Under the pieces are notes generated by a model. That model was given only the letters and a program-made list of their open reading frames with translations, searched no databases and had not been told where the DNA came from. Both the position numbers and the translations under genes were made by a program. Positions 28,342 through 36,331 of a DNA stretch of 64,000 bases are shown here, piece after piece. Origin of the DNA: an uncultured Oscillospiraceae bacterium (lineage in GTDB: Bacteria; Bacillota; Clostridia; Oscillospirales; Ruminococcaceae); NCBI GenBank assembly GCA_934446455.1, contig CAKSEE010000003.1, positions 1 through 64,000 on the forward strand. The letters run 5' to 3'. The stretch's first letter is position 1. Each line of letters begins with the position of its first letter.

Positions 28342-28605
28342 TCAAGCAATCTCTCTGATGTCGCTCTCGGTCAGAACTCCGTCTGCAATCATCATCTTTT
28401 CCTGTTCTGCAAAGGGAGTGTCCCAAACTATATCCCTGTGAGCGAACGCCCAATTCAGGACATCGGTAAACTTAGGGTTGAAGTCCTTGTGATACTGCTT
28501 GTTTTTGAGTTCGTCCATATACCTTATCGACCAAGCGGTAATGAACTCTCCCCACTCGACTTCCTCAATGCCCAATGCGCTGAAACCTGTTGTCGGTAAA
28601 GCCAT
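28342..28605 (-). CDS. Small ICE protein of unknown function
   Basis: 87 residues, acidic and Trp-rich (EEVEWGEFITAWSIRYMDELKN; FTDVLNWAFAHRDIVWDTPF), start after GAAAGGAG. It has its own promoter (28644-28673) and terminator, so it is a single-gene unit inside the operon. I do not recognise the family. Its position right before the zeta-like kinase makes an antitoxin role possible but unproven. Confidence 0.7.
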   Translation of the reverse strand: MALPTTGFSALGIEEVEWGEFITAWSIRYMDELKNKQYHKDFNPKFTDVLNWAFAHRDIVWDTPFAEQEKMMIADGVLTESDIREIA

Positions 28606-28643
28606 ATTCTGCTCCTTTCACACAAGCCCTGTTGCTTAATTCT

Positions 28644-28673
28644 ATTATACACCCAATACTGATATTATGTCAA
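28644..28673 (-). promoter_or_regulatory. Promoter of the 87-aa gene
   Basis: Minus strand TTGACA (28668-28673), 18-base spacer, TATAAT (28644-28649). Both boxes match consensus exactly. Palindrome copy 3 ends 9 bases upstream of the -35 box, where an activator or centromere-binding protein could sit. Confidence 0.8.
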
Positions 28674-28682
28674 GTCGACTTT

Positions 28683-28698
28683 GTGCTATAAATAGCAC
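28683..28698. repeat. 16-bp palindrome, copy 3 (after parB, before the 87-aa gene promoter)
   Basis: GTGCTATAAATAGCAC with the same T/A flanks as copy 2, 11 bases after the parB stop codon. Confidence 0.88.
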
Positions 28699-28709
28699 AT
28701 TTCCGAAAG

Positions 28710-29606
28710 TCAGAGTCTGTCAGCCAGTTTCCGAAGCACCTTGAAATCCTCGCCCCTTGCCAGAATGAGAAGATCCTCAATGTATTTTGAAAGGGCTTCG
28801 GCTTCCTCATGGGAAAGAACGACAGGCGGTTCAGAAGATGTATCTTCATCTTCTGTTTCGTCCTCATCTTCTTCCTCGTCAGTTTCGGGAGCAGCGTCAG
28901 CGGAGGTGTTTTCCTGCCGCTGAATTTTCTTGACCTCCTTATGGGAAATCTGCGGCTTTTCAGAGATTATTTCCTGCTGCTTTTCGGGAGCCAGCTTTGC
29001 CACCTCGTTGGCTGTCGAAATCGACATATCTCCGGATTTTACCGCCTGCTCCACATCGGGGATAGCGTTGTGCTTGATGTTATCCAGTTTTCCGACCTGC
29101 GCCGGAGATACATTGAGTGCGTCTGCAATCTTATCCCTTATTCTGCCCTTGACAGGCTTTCCGGCAGCTTCAAGTTCCTTGAAAATCCGTGTCAGTTCCT
29201 CATATTCACGCATGGTATCTGCGTCCGAATACTTGCGCTGAGTTGCGTTCAGCATTATGAGGTCAAGTTCGGTTTCGGTATTCGGCTTTGCGCCCTTGAT
29301 GAAACAGGGGACTTTGCCGCTTCTCCTGCGCCCGTCTGCGATAAGGGACTTGATAGCAGCAAGCCGTCTGTGTCCGCTGATAAGCTCATACTTGCCGTTG
29401 TGTTCGGAAACCACCAGAGCCGTCATTAAGCCCTGCCGCTCTATATCGTCCGCCAGAGCCTCTATTTCGGAATTTTCATAGAAATTGTTCCGGTTCGGCT
29501 CGATATTTTCAATGTCTATCATTTTTAGGCTGTCTATGTAGCTGTCGGCATTGACGGTCTGAATATCCGCTGCTATTGCGCTGTCAAGCTGTAATTTTCT
29601 GCCCAT
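28710..29606 (-). CDS. parB: ParB-like partition protein of the ICE
   Basis: 298 residues. The ParB/Spo0J nuclease-like domain (NRNNFYENSEIEALADDI...LISGHRRLAAIKSL) is followed by a helix-turn-helix (IADALNVSPAQVGKLDNIK) and an acidic linker (DEEEDEDETEDED) before a short C-terminal helix for dimerisation. Its start overlaps the parA stop (TAATG). With ParA it likely maintains the excised or replicating form of the element. Its binding site is unknown; the 16-bp palindromes nearby are candidates. Confidence 0.9.
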   Translation of the reverse strand: MGRKLQLDSAIAADIQTVNADSYIDSLKMIDIENIEPNRNNFYENSEIEALADDIERQGLMTALVVSEHNGKYELISGHRRLAAIKSLIADGRRRSGKVPCFIKGAKPNTETELDLIMLNATQRKYSDADTMREYEELTRIFKELEAAGKPVKGRIRDKIADALNVSPAQVGKLDNIKHNAIPDVEQAVKSGDMSISTANEVAKLAPEKQQEIISEKPQISHKEVKKIQRQENTSADAAPETDEEEDEDETEDEDTSSEPPVVLSHEEAEALSKYIEDLLILARGEDFKVLRKLADRL

Positions 29607-30346
29607 TATTCATCACCAAGCCTTTCAATAATTTCTGCCGCCAAATCTTCGTAAGCCTGCGCCGCAGCCGTCCACTTCATATATTCCTTTGCAGTCAGCT
29701 TGTAACTGAACGAGTTTTTGATAACACGGCTGAAAGGAATGGTGGTGTTCAGCACCTTGTTTCCGAGTGTGCATTTGAGATATTCCAGCAGTTCTATATC
29801 GGCAGGATTTTCCTTGTCAAACTTGTTCACGATACAGCCGCCGAATCTGGCATTGCAGTTTGCAAGCGCTCCTGTTACAGCAGGAATGCCCTGAATTGCG
29901 AATGTTCCAAGCTCGATGGGAACGAATACGCTGTCGGAGAGCGTGATTACCTTTTCTGTCAGCTTTGTCAGAGCCGGCGGCAGGTCAAGGACTGCGTATT
30001 CATAGCCGCTGTCGAAAGTCAGAACCTTTCGCACGTTTGCGGTCTGAATGTCATCGGGAAGCTGTTCAAACTGCGCCGCCACAAAGTTGAGCGCAGCAGT
30101 TGCTGTAAGTATGTCGATGTTCGGGTAGCGTGTGGAGCTTCTCGCCACGGTAGGCAGGCAGTTTCGCTTTATCAGGGCTGTTTCAAGACCTGCCTTCGGC
30201 TCGGCGAAGAAGCGTGAGCTGTTAGCCTGTCCGTCAAAGTCGATTACAAGCACCTTGCCACGCTCGGCAAGCTCATTTGCGAGGTTGATAGCCGTTGTTG
30301 TCTTTCCGACACCGCCCTTGTGATTGTAGATTGCGATTATGTTCAT
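29606..30346 (-). CDS. parA: ParA-like partition ATPase of the ICE
   Basis: 246 residues from ATG at 30346, which follows GGAAAGGACATTTT; the longer reading frame upstream lacks a ribosome site. Deviant Walker A NHKGGVGKTTTAINLA, then VLVIDFDGQANSS and VLDLPPAL. This is the Soj/ParA fold. Works with the overlapping parB gene in partition of the element. Confidence 0.93.
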   Translation of the reverse strand: MNIIAIYNHKGGVGKTTTAINLANELAERGKVLVIDFDGQANSSRFFAEPKAGLETALIKRNCLPTVARSSTRYPNIDILTATAALNFVAAQFEQLPDDIQTANVRKVLTFDSGYEYAVLDLPPALTKLTEKVITLSDSVFVPIELGTFAIQGIPAVTGALANCNARFGGCIVNKFDKENPADIELLEYLKCTLGNKVLNTTIPFSRVIKNSFSYKLTAKEYMKWTAAAQAYEDLAAEIIERLGDE

Positions 30347-30360
30347 AAAATGTCCTTTCC

Positions 30361-30376
30361 GTGCTGTTGCCAGCAC
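30361..30376. repeat. Degenerate 16-bp palindrome, copy 4 (before parA)
   Basis: GTGCTGTTGCCAGCAC: same length and same outer GTGCT/AGCAC arms as copies 1-3 with a different centre. It lies in the 32-base gap between the replication gene and parA, next to the parA ribosome site. Confidence 0.5.
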
Positions 30377-30378
30377 CC

Positions 30379-31449
30379 TCATTTACTGCCGTACATATCG
30401 TGATTGACCATTGCCGAATAGAAGCTGTCAATCGTCAGTGGAGCGTTATACAGAGCCGTTATGAGATACGCCCTGATATTGCGCACATCGCTTGTGTTCT
30501 TGTCGAGCGCCGTAATCACATACTCGATGTGGCTGCTGTCCAGTTTGAGGAACTGCGATTTTACAACGCTCTGCGGGAAGTCCTCGCCGTTCACACGGAT
30601 ATACTTTTTGGTGGAGCATACCACGTCGAGCATTATCCCGACGATTTCGTTTATCCTGCCTTTCTGCGTCGGACTGCTTTCGAGAAGATAATCATAACCG
30701 ATGTTCTCCCGGATAATATCTGCGTAGTCCGTCCTTTCATCGGAGGAAACCGTATTTGGTATTGAAGAATCGATCCTATCCATCAAATCAGCGCCGTCCT
30801 TTGGATTGATTGATAGATGATTATTAACTATGGATTTATTAGCTTTAGATTTATATAATGAGGGAAAATCGGATTTTTCGGAACTAGCACCGAAGTTTGT
30901 GGGGAGCAGTACCGGAAGTTCCTTGACAGCCTGCTCCGGAGAATGTTCAGAGCAAGCACCGGAGTTATCTGGGATAGGCTCGTCAGGGATTTCTTGCTCC
31001 GGAGTTTTTTCGGAGCAAGGGGGCGGTGCTTCGTTTTCAGCCTTGTTCTTACGCTTCTTCTCATAGGACAGAGCCGCAGCCGGCTTTATGGACATCTGCT
31101 TCTTTTCGCCCTCTGAAATGAGCTTTGAAATAAGCTCTATATTCTCGATTATACGAAAACAGCGCTTGGCGGGAAGTCCACGGTTCTTGCTTTCGATAAG
31201 TCCGGATTCCACCAGGTTCTTTATGCAGCGTTTCTGCTGATACTCAGAAAGGGCGGTGCTTGCTTCGAGGTCGGGAACGGTCGAGTAGAACCAGCCGCCA
31301 TCGTCGAGCATACCGTTACGCTCGTAGTAGCTGCATTTCGATATGAGGGCGGCATATATCACCGCTTCTGACAAACCGATTGCGTGAGCAAGCAAGCGGT
31401 TCACGGTCAGCGTGTTGCTGGGGTTTAGCATTTGGAATATTGCGTTCAT
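30379..31449 (-). CDS. ICE replication initiator (RepA/DnaD-like winged helix)
   Basis: 356 residues from ATG at 31449, placed after AGAAAGG; codons further upstream have no ribosome site. The N-terminal 110 residues form a winged-helix domain (LLAHAIGLSEAVIYAALISKCSYYERNG...ALSEYQQKRCIKNLVESGLIESK) as in plasmid and phage replication initiators. A linker with repeated CSE(K/H)(T/S)PEQ motifs follows. The C-terminal 130 residues (DYADIIRENIGYDYL...VVCSTKKYIRVNGEDFP) match the domain found in Tn1549-type replication proteins. It may start replication of the excised circle. Confidence 0.82.
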   Translation of the reverse strand: MNAIFQMLNPSNTLTVNRLLAHAIGLSEAVIYAALISKCSYYERNGMLDDGGWFYSTVPDLEASTALSEYQQKRCIKNLVESGLIESKNRGLPAKRCFRIIENIELISKLISEGEKKQMSIKPAAALSYEKKRKNKAENEAPPPCSEKTPEQEIPDEPIPDNSGACSEHSPEQAVKELPVLLPTNFGASSEKSDFPSLYKSKANKSIVNNHLSINPKDGADLMDRIDSSIPNTVSSDERTDYADIIRENIGYDYLLESSPTQKGRINEIVGIMLDVVCSTKKYIRVNGEDFPQSVVKSQFLKLDSSHIEYVITALDKNTSDVRNIRAYLITALYNAPLTIDSFYSAMVNHDMYGSK

Positions 31450-31492
31450 AAAAATTACGCCTTTCTGAAAAATAATTGCAGAATTATGGAAA

Positions 31493-31696
31493 TTATTTCT
31501 TCTGCGATGCTTTCCACTTTTCAACCCTGTCCTTGCAGCGCAAATCTTCTGATGCTTTCGCTTCCTTATCTTTGAAGAAAGGGCAGCCGCCCTTAAAGCT
31601 GCTGCTTACCAAAGCAGAGCATTTTCCGTCCCAATAGGCAAAGCACTTACTGGAATTGCAGCGTGGCGATTTGGTGTTATAGAGAATGTTCAACAT
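31493..31696 (-). CDS. Small Cys-rich ICE protein
   Basis: 67 residues, start after AAAGGAG. It has five Cys (CNSSKCFAYWDGKC, CPFF, RCKD) that could bind a metal or form a zinc finger, and a basic Lys-rich tail. First gene of the ICE operon in this window. Family not recognised with confidence, though small Cys-rich proteins occur at this end of related elements. Confidence 0.65.
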   Translation of the reverse strand: MLNILYNTKSPRCNSSKCFAYWDGKCSALVSSSFKGGCPFFKDKEAKASEDLRCKDRVEKWKASQKK

Positions 31697-31856
31697 GATA
31701 GTCTCCTTTAGAGTGTTTTGGTATATTATGAAGCAAACAAATTTCAGCTATAATGCTAAATGTTTTGTCTGCGTTTTGTGCGCGATGATGAAATATTTGT
31801 TATTTATTAAAAATATTTTTGCTAAAAACAGTACAATAGGCAGATTGCTCGAAACA

Positions 31857-31886
31857 AAAAGGAGAGCTTGAAAAAACTCTCCTTTT
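31857..31886. terminator. Hairpin terminator at the ICE edge
   Basis: AAAAGGAGAG / CTCTCCTTTT with a 10-base loop; T-rich on both sides, so active in either direction. It could insulate the ICE operon from transcription entering from the right. Confidence 0.7.
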
Positions 31887-31935
31887 GTGTTTTTCAATTT
31901 TTTTGCTAATTTCTATACTATATTTATATATAGAA

Positions 31936-31964
31936 AAGGACGCCTTTCAGTGAAAAGCGTCCTT
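31936..31964. terminator. Long hairpin at the ICE edge
   Basis: AAGGACGC / GCGTCCTT outer stem with TTTCA / TGAAA inside, almost fully paired, followed on the minus strand by TTTTCTATAT. Likely a terminator for minus-strand transcripts coming from the truncated HTH gene. Confidence 0.6.
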
Positions 31965-32080
31965 GGTATTAGTTAGGGTATGGTCTGCGTTTGTTATGCG
32001 GCACTACAATTCCTTTTATAATGCGGGTTTGCGTCCATATCCCTTATTAGCCCCGGGAGAGCCGTGACAAAAAACGGATT

Positions 32081-32197
32081 TCAAAACCCGCTTCGCGGGC
32101 ATAACATACTTTTTCGACAAGCTGCCGCAAAGTCCTTTTGCGTTATTTCCTTTTCGTTAAGAGTCAGCAGTAACTTATCCCCAAATTCCATATTCAT
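32081..32197 (-). pseudogene. Truncated XRE-type regulator
   Basis: 38 codons from ATG at 32197 after GAGGGGTG. It reads EFGDKLLLTLNEKEITQKDFAAA, a normal first half of a Cro/CI-type helix-turn-helix, then turns into unrelated residues and stops. A TATAAT lies at 32215-32220 on the same strand. The loss of the recognition helix marks a deletion or recombination point, and suggests ICE DNA has been lost here. Confidence 0.55.
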
Positions 32198-32322
32198 CAC
32201 CCCTCGTTGAGTATATTATACATTATTTTCCCGCTTCTTTTGTATATATTCGCGAATTGAGTATATATAGCTTAACAAATGCTCAAAATAGAGATATAAT
32301 GATATTAAAAATAAAGGGGGTA

Positions 32323-32430
32323 ATGCAAATGTATATATCCAATATGCCAATTTTTATTATATTGGTTTTAATAATTATTGTTTTTTTAGTGCCATTATGC
32401 ATTAAAACCGGTGAGAGTTTTTGCCTTTGA
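32323..32430 (+). CDS. 35-residue single-pass membrane peptide
   Basis: ATG at 32323 after AAAGGGGGTA. The product has one hydrophobic helix (MPIFIILVLIIIVFLVPLCI) and a short polar tail. It ends 14 bases before the next small gene. Too short to assign; the strong ribosome site and tandem placement are the support. Confidence 0.5.
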   Translation: MQMYISNMPIFIILVLIIIVFLVPLCIKTGESFCL

Positions 32431-32444
32431 AAGAAGGTGATACC

Positions 32445-32624
32445 ATGGCAAGATGTCCGTACCTTGAGTATGAATCGAACAACGCTATATTCAGAAGCTC
32501 GGACAAGTACATATGCGGTCTTTGCGGGCAGCAGATGGATATTGACGACAGCAGGGTAAAGCACACCTGTAATTCCGATTATGGCAGCGAGTACGAAAAA
32601 TGTCCCGTTTACAAAGACAGATAA
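32445..32624 (+). CDS. Small Cys-rich host protein
   Basis: 59 residues, ATG at 32445 after AAGAAGGTG. Cys residues in RCPYLEY, YICGLCGQQMD, KHTCNSD and EKCPVY suggest a metal-binding site. Similar short Cys-rich proteins occur in clostridia but I cannot name the function. It is followed by a terminator. Confidence 0.6.
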   Translation: MARCPYLEYESNNAIFRSSDKYICGLCGQQMDIDDSRVKHTCNSDYGSEYEKCPVYKDR

Positions 32625-32644
32625 GCCTTTGCAAAACATATGGT

Positions 32645-32674
32645 AAAAACGCAGGTCGCAGGATTTGCGTTTTT
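32645..32674 (+). terminator. Terminator after the small Cys-rich gene
   Basis: AAAAACGCA / TGCGTTTTT with a 12-base loop, the T run being part of the stem, followed by GCTTTG. Confidence 0.65.
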
Positions 32675-32781
32675 GCTTTGTACGGCATAACGTTCACTTT
32701 TATCTGCTACGATACTGTCGGGCGCTGTTCGCAAGTTTCCACAGATTTTCCCGCTTTGCCGCAGCTATTCTCCGCAAGCCT

Positions 32782-32811
32782 GTCATACCTGTCCCGCACG
32801 GCGCATATAAT
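32782..32811 (+). promoter_or_regulatory. Possible sigma-E promoter of the sipL-spoIVA unit
   Basis: GTCATA (32782-32787), 16 bases, CATATAAT (32804-32811), about 52 bases before the sipL start. This resembles the sporulation sigma-E pattern, which would suit both downstream genes (mother-cell expression). The match was judged by eye. Confidence 0.4.
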
Positions 32812-32863
32812 CTCCTTGAATAAAGGGCAGCGCGACAACGCGGCTTTGACCAAGGAGGAAAAT

Positions 32864-34438
32864 ATGGATATCAACACTATACTTAAAAAGGAGCGGGGAG
32901 AAACCCCCGAAACACGCGCGGACAGAAGCATTTGCGCGCAGGAGGTCATCTTTGACGGCGCTGCGGAACAGGGCGTTGAGCTTGACCATGTCCTGCCCGA
33001 TTACTTTCCCGAGATATTCCGCATTCTTAAATGCACGATAACGCCCTCGATAAGCTCTGAGAGCGTGTCCCCCGAGGGGAAGCTCACGCTCGACGGCGCG
33101 GCGGCTGTCAAGGTGCTTTACCTTGCAGAAGGCAGCAATGCGGTGTACTGCATAGACCAGCGCTACACCTTTTCAAAAACCGTGGACCTCGGGCGGCGCG
33201 GCGCGGAGGCTCACCTTACCGTAACGCCGCGCGCGGATTACTGCAACTGCCGCGCCACCAGTCCCCGCCGTATCGACGTGAGGGGCGCGCTTACGATAAG
33301 AATAAAGGCGACCGCGCCCGTTGAGTGCGTGCTGCCCGAAATGCCGCAGGGAATGCAGGTGCGCACAAGGCAGGTCGCCTGCTGCGGCAGAACACTCTGC
33401 GCCGAAAAGCAGCTTACCGTGCGCGAGGAGATAGACACGGGCGCGGCGGGAATAGGCTTTATCATATGGAGCAGCGCCCCCGTTAAGGTGACGGACCTGC
33501 GCGTTATCGCGGACAAGGCGGTGCTTAAGGGCGTTGTTACGGTAAGCGCGCTTTACGCCCTGTGCCCCGCGGACGGCGGCGGCTGCACCGAAACCGAGAA
33601 GATGACCGCGGATATCCCCGTGAGCGCCATTCTCGACATTGACGGCATAACCGACAGGCACGCCGCTTTCCCCGAGCTTTCGATGATGAGCTGCGAGCTT
33701 TCGCCGAGCGAGAACAACGGGCTTATTTCCTGCGAGCTGCTGATAAAGTGCCGCGTGAGCGCCGTTATGGAGCAGACCGCCGAAATACCCACAGACGCGT
33801 ATTCCACCGAATATGAAAGCGAGTTTACCTGCGCGCCCGTAAAGCTGAGCGCAGACCCGCGCTCCCTCTCACGCCAGCTGACGCTCAGGGCGACGCTCGG
33901 CGCGGAAAACGGCGAAATGCAGACCGTATGGGACTGCCGCAGCGAGCTTTCAAACCTTGTATGCCGCCCCAAGGACGCCGACACGCTCACGCTTTCGGGG
34001 CAGCTTATGTGCCGCGCGGCGGGCAGAAGCGCCGAGGGCGTGCCCGTTTTCACCGAAAAGCAGGAGGCGTTCGAGCAGGAGATACCCGCAGCCCGCGTAA
34101 GCGACAGCACCGCCGCAGACTTCTGCGCGCAGATAACCGACACGGGCTTTTCCATAAGGACGGACGGCGCGCTTGACATAACCGTGCAAGCGGAGGTGAA
34201 CGGCTGGCTTCGCGAGCAGACGAGCGTTGACGCGATAAACGCCGTTTCCCTGCACGAGGATAAGCCCAAGCCCCGCAGCGACGAATACGCGCTGCGCGTT
34301 TACTACACGCAGGGCGGCGAGGATTGCTGGACGGTAGCCAAGCGCTTCAACACCACCGCGGACGCCGTTATGCGCGAAAACGACGTTGAAAACGAGCAGG
34401 CAGCGCTTTCGGGCATGATATTCATTCCCACCATGTAA
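32864..34438 (+). CDS. sipL: SipL-like spore coat protein (SPOCS domains plus LysM)
   Basis: 524 residues from ATG at 32864, 7 bases after AAGGAGG; the frame is open upstream but without another ribosome site. An N-terminal SPOCS/DUF3794 domain (VIFDGAAEQGVELDHVLPDYFPEIFRIL...CTITP) is followed by at least one further SPOCS-like unit. The C-terminus is a LysM domain (RVYYTQGGEDCWTVAKRFNTT...MIFIPTM). This is the architecture of C. difficile SipL, which binds SpoIVA through its LysM domain and is needed to anchor the coat. The next gene, 12 bases downstream, is spoIVA itself. Confidence 0.85.
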   Translation: MDINTILKKERGETPETRADRSICAQEVIFDGAAEQGVELDHVLPDYFPEIFRILKCTITPSISSESVSPEGKLTLDGAAAVKVLYLAEGSNAVYCIDQRYTFSKTVDLGRRGAEAHLTVTPRADYCNCRATSPRRIDVRGALTIRIKATAPVECVLPEMPQGMQVRTRQVACCGRTLCAEKQLTVREEIDTGAAGIGFIIWSSAPVKVTDLRVIADKAVLKGVVTVSALYALCPADGGGCTETEKMTADIPVSAILDIDGITDRHAAFPELSMMSCELSPSENNGLISCELLIKCRVSAVMEQTAEIPTDAYSTEYESEFTCAPVKLSADPRSLSRQLTLRATLGAENGEMQTVWDCRSELSNLVCRPKDADTLTLSGQLMCRAAGRSAEGVPVFTEKQEAFEQEIPAARVSDSTAADFCAQITDTGFSIRTDGALDITVQAEVNGWLREQTSVDAINAVSLHEDKPKPRSDEYALRVYYTQGGEDCWTVAKRFNTTADAVMRENDVENEQAALSGMIFIPTM

Positions 34439-34450
34439 AGGAGAAAAAGC

Positions 34451-35926
34451 ATGAACAACAACATTTATTCCGACATCGCAAAGCGCACGGGCGGGAACAT
34501 CTACCTTGGCGTGGTTGGACCTGTGCGCTCCGGCAAATCGACCTTTATCAGCAGGCTTATGAACACCCTCGTGCTGCCCAATATCCCCGACGAATACCGC
34601 CGCAGCCGCGCAAACGACGAGCTGCCGCAGTCCTCTGCGGGCAAAACCATTATGACCACCGAGCCGAAATTCGTCCCCGAGGAGGCGGTAACCGTAGAGC
34701 TTGACGACGGCGTTAAAATGAACGTGCGCCTTATCGACTGCGTGGGCTATATCGTCCCGGGCGCTATAGGATACATAGAAAACGACGCTCCGCGCATGGT
34801 AATGACCCCGTGGTTCGACGAGGAGATACCCTTTAACATGGCGGCTGAGATAGGCACGCGCAAGGTGATAACGGATCATTCCACCGTTGGCATAGTTGTA
34901 ACAACCGACGGCAGCATTACGGACATTCCGCGCGAGGAGTACGCCGAGGCCGAGGAGCGCATAATCAACGAGCTTAACGAGATAAACAAGCCGTTCGTGG
35001 TGCTGCTTAACTGCCAGCAGCCCGAGTCCGCCCGGTCGAGGGCGCTCGCCGCACAGATGGCGGAGAAGTACGGCGCGTCGGTTATCCCCGTAAACTGCCT
35101 TGACCTTGACGAGGAGAAGATACGCGAGATACTGGGCGAGCTGCTGCTTAAATTCCCCGTGTGCGAGGTAAGGGTGCGTATGCCCAAATGGATAACCGCA
35201 CTTGACAGGGAGCACTGGCTGAGAAAGGAGGTTTTTGAGTGCGTTAAGGCTGCGGCAGCGGACATTCACGGCATAAACGACATAAAGACCGCCGCAGAAA
35301 GAATTGCCGGGTGCGAGTATGTAACGCGCGCGCAGACCGAATCGCTCGACCTTGGCACGGGCACGGGCGTGCTTGACATAGCGCTTAAAAGCGAGCTGTT
35401 CTATAAAATACTGGGCGAGGCCACGGGGCTGGAGCTTGCGGACGAAAGCGACCTTATGCCCTGCATGATAGAGCTTGCGCAGATAAAGCGCAAATACGAG
35501 CGCGTGCGCGGCGCCCTCGAGGAGGTAGAGGCTACGGGCTACGGAATAGTCCTGCCGACGATGGAGGAGCTTACGCTTGAAGAACCCGAGATAATCAAGC
35601 AGGGCGGCAAGTACGGCGTGCGCCTTAAGGCGAGCGCGCCATCTATCCACATGATGTCCGCGGACATCACCACCGAGATAAACCCGATAGTCGGCAGCGA
35701 AAAGCAGTCTGAGGAGCTTATTTCCTACCTGCTTACGGACTTTGAGGAAAACCCCACGAAGATATGGGAGAGCAACATCTTCGGCAAGTCGCTGTCCGAC
35801 CTTGTGAACGAGGGACTGCACAACAAGCTTTACCGTATGCCGCAGGACGCGCGCATGAAGCTTCAGGAAACCATTCAGCGCATAATCAACGACGGCTGCG
35901 GCGGGCTTATCTGCATAATCCTGTAA
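34451..35926 (+). CDS. spoIVA: Stage IV sporulation protein A
   Basis: 491 residues, the usual SpoIVA length. The N-terminal ATPase has Walker A VVGPVRSGKSTF at about residue 25 and DCVGYIVPGA downstream. The middle and C-terminal coat-basement domains follow, ending in the short hydrophobic GGLICIIL, the conserved C-terminal tip that helps anchor the protein to the forespore. It polymerises with ATP hydrolysis to form the base layer of the spore coat. It starts after AAAGGAG and is co-transcribed with the sipL-like gene. Confidence 0.97.
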   Translation: MNNNIYSDIAKRTGGNIYLGVVGPVRSGKSTFISRLMNTLVLPNIPDEYRRSRANDELPQSSAGKTIMTTEPKFVPEEAVTVELDDGVKMNVRLIDCVGYIVPGAIGYIENDAPRMVMTPWFDEEIPFNMAAEIGTRKVITDHSTVGIVVTTDGSITDIPREEYAEAEERIINELNEINKPFVVLLNCQQPESARSRALAAQMAEKYGASVIPVNCLDLDEEKIREILGELLLKFPVCEVRVRMPKWITALDREHWLRKEVFECVKAAAADIHGINDIKTAAERIAGCEYVTRAQTESLDLGTGTGVLDIALKSELFYKILGEATGLELADESDLMPCMIELAQIKRKYERVRGALEEVEATGYGIVLPTMEELTLEEPEIIKQGGKYGVRLKASAPSIHMMSADITTEINPIVGSEKQSEELISYLLTDFEENPTKIWESNIFGKSLSDLVNEGLHNKLYRMPQDARMKLQETIQRIINDGCGGLICIIL

Positions 35927-35959
35927 CGGCGGACAAAGTATTCTTTTTGACAAGCAGTA

Positions 35960-35991
35960 CCGCCCTCTCGGACTATTGCCCGAGAGGGCGG
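35960..35991. terminator. Terminator between spoIVA and the ssp gene
   Basis: CCGCCCTCTCG / CGAGAGGGCGG, 11-bp arms and 10-base loop, followed by ATTTTATTTTATT on the plus strand. It separates two convergent genes. Confidence 0.9.
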
Positions 35992-36017
35992 ATTTTATTT
36001 TATTGCGTCAGCAATGA

Positions 36018-36197
36018 TTACTGGTTGTTCTGCTCGTAAGCCTCAACCATCTTCTTTACCATCATGCCGCCGATAGAGCCTGCCTGTCTGGAAGTGAGGT
36101 CGCCGTTGTATCCGTTGCTCAGGGTTACGCCTACTTCGTTGGCTGCCTGCTGCTTAATGTTCTCGAGAGATGCCTTAGTCTGCTTGTTAGATGACAT
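36018..36197 (-). CDS. Alpha/beta-type small acid-soluble spore protein
   Basis: 59 residues from ATG at 36197, after AAGGAGAATACGATT. It carries the conserved NEVGV and SRQAGSIGGMMVKKMVEAYE motifs of alpha/beta SASPs, which coat and protect DNA in the spore core and are degraded at germination by Gpr. Longer in-frame starts upstream have no ribosome site. Confidence 0.95.
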   Translation of the reverse strand: MSSNKQTKASLENIKQQAANEVGVTLSNGYNGDLTSRQAGSIGGMMVKKMVEAYEQNNQ

Positions 36198-36331
36198 AAT
36201 CGTATTCTCCTTAGAAAAAATATTTCTGCAAAGGTGCATTTTATCCGCTGCGGTTTTTTCTCCGCGTTTCCTTTGCTCTAATATTATTTTCTCGGAGCAA
36301 AAAAATATTAAAGGTAATGTTTCGCAAAAAA

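Larger units (their letters stand above)
31697..32322. other. ICE edge region without intact genes
   Basis: About 625 AT-rich bases between the last ICE gene and the first host gene. It holds two hairpins (31857-31886, 31936-31964), a GCGGGTTT...AAACCCGC inverted pair (32022-32029 region with 32084-32091) and a truncated HTH gene. The right end of the ICE is probably here, but no attachment site can be fixed because the left end is outside the window. Confidence 0.5.

Noticed and set aside
31686..31871. 61-codon plus-strand frame at the ICE edge
   Set aside because: AT-rich, no ribosome site, crosses a hairpin and resembles no protein.
33950..35953. Long open frame (667 codons) antisense to spoIVA and the sipL-like gene
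   Set aside because: Composition is skewed to Arg/Leu/Val/His as expected from the complement of GC-rich coding DNA; no ribosome site or known domain, and spoIVA is certain.
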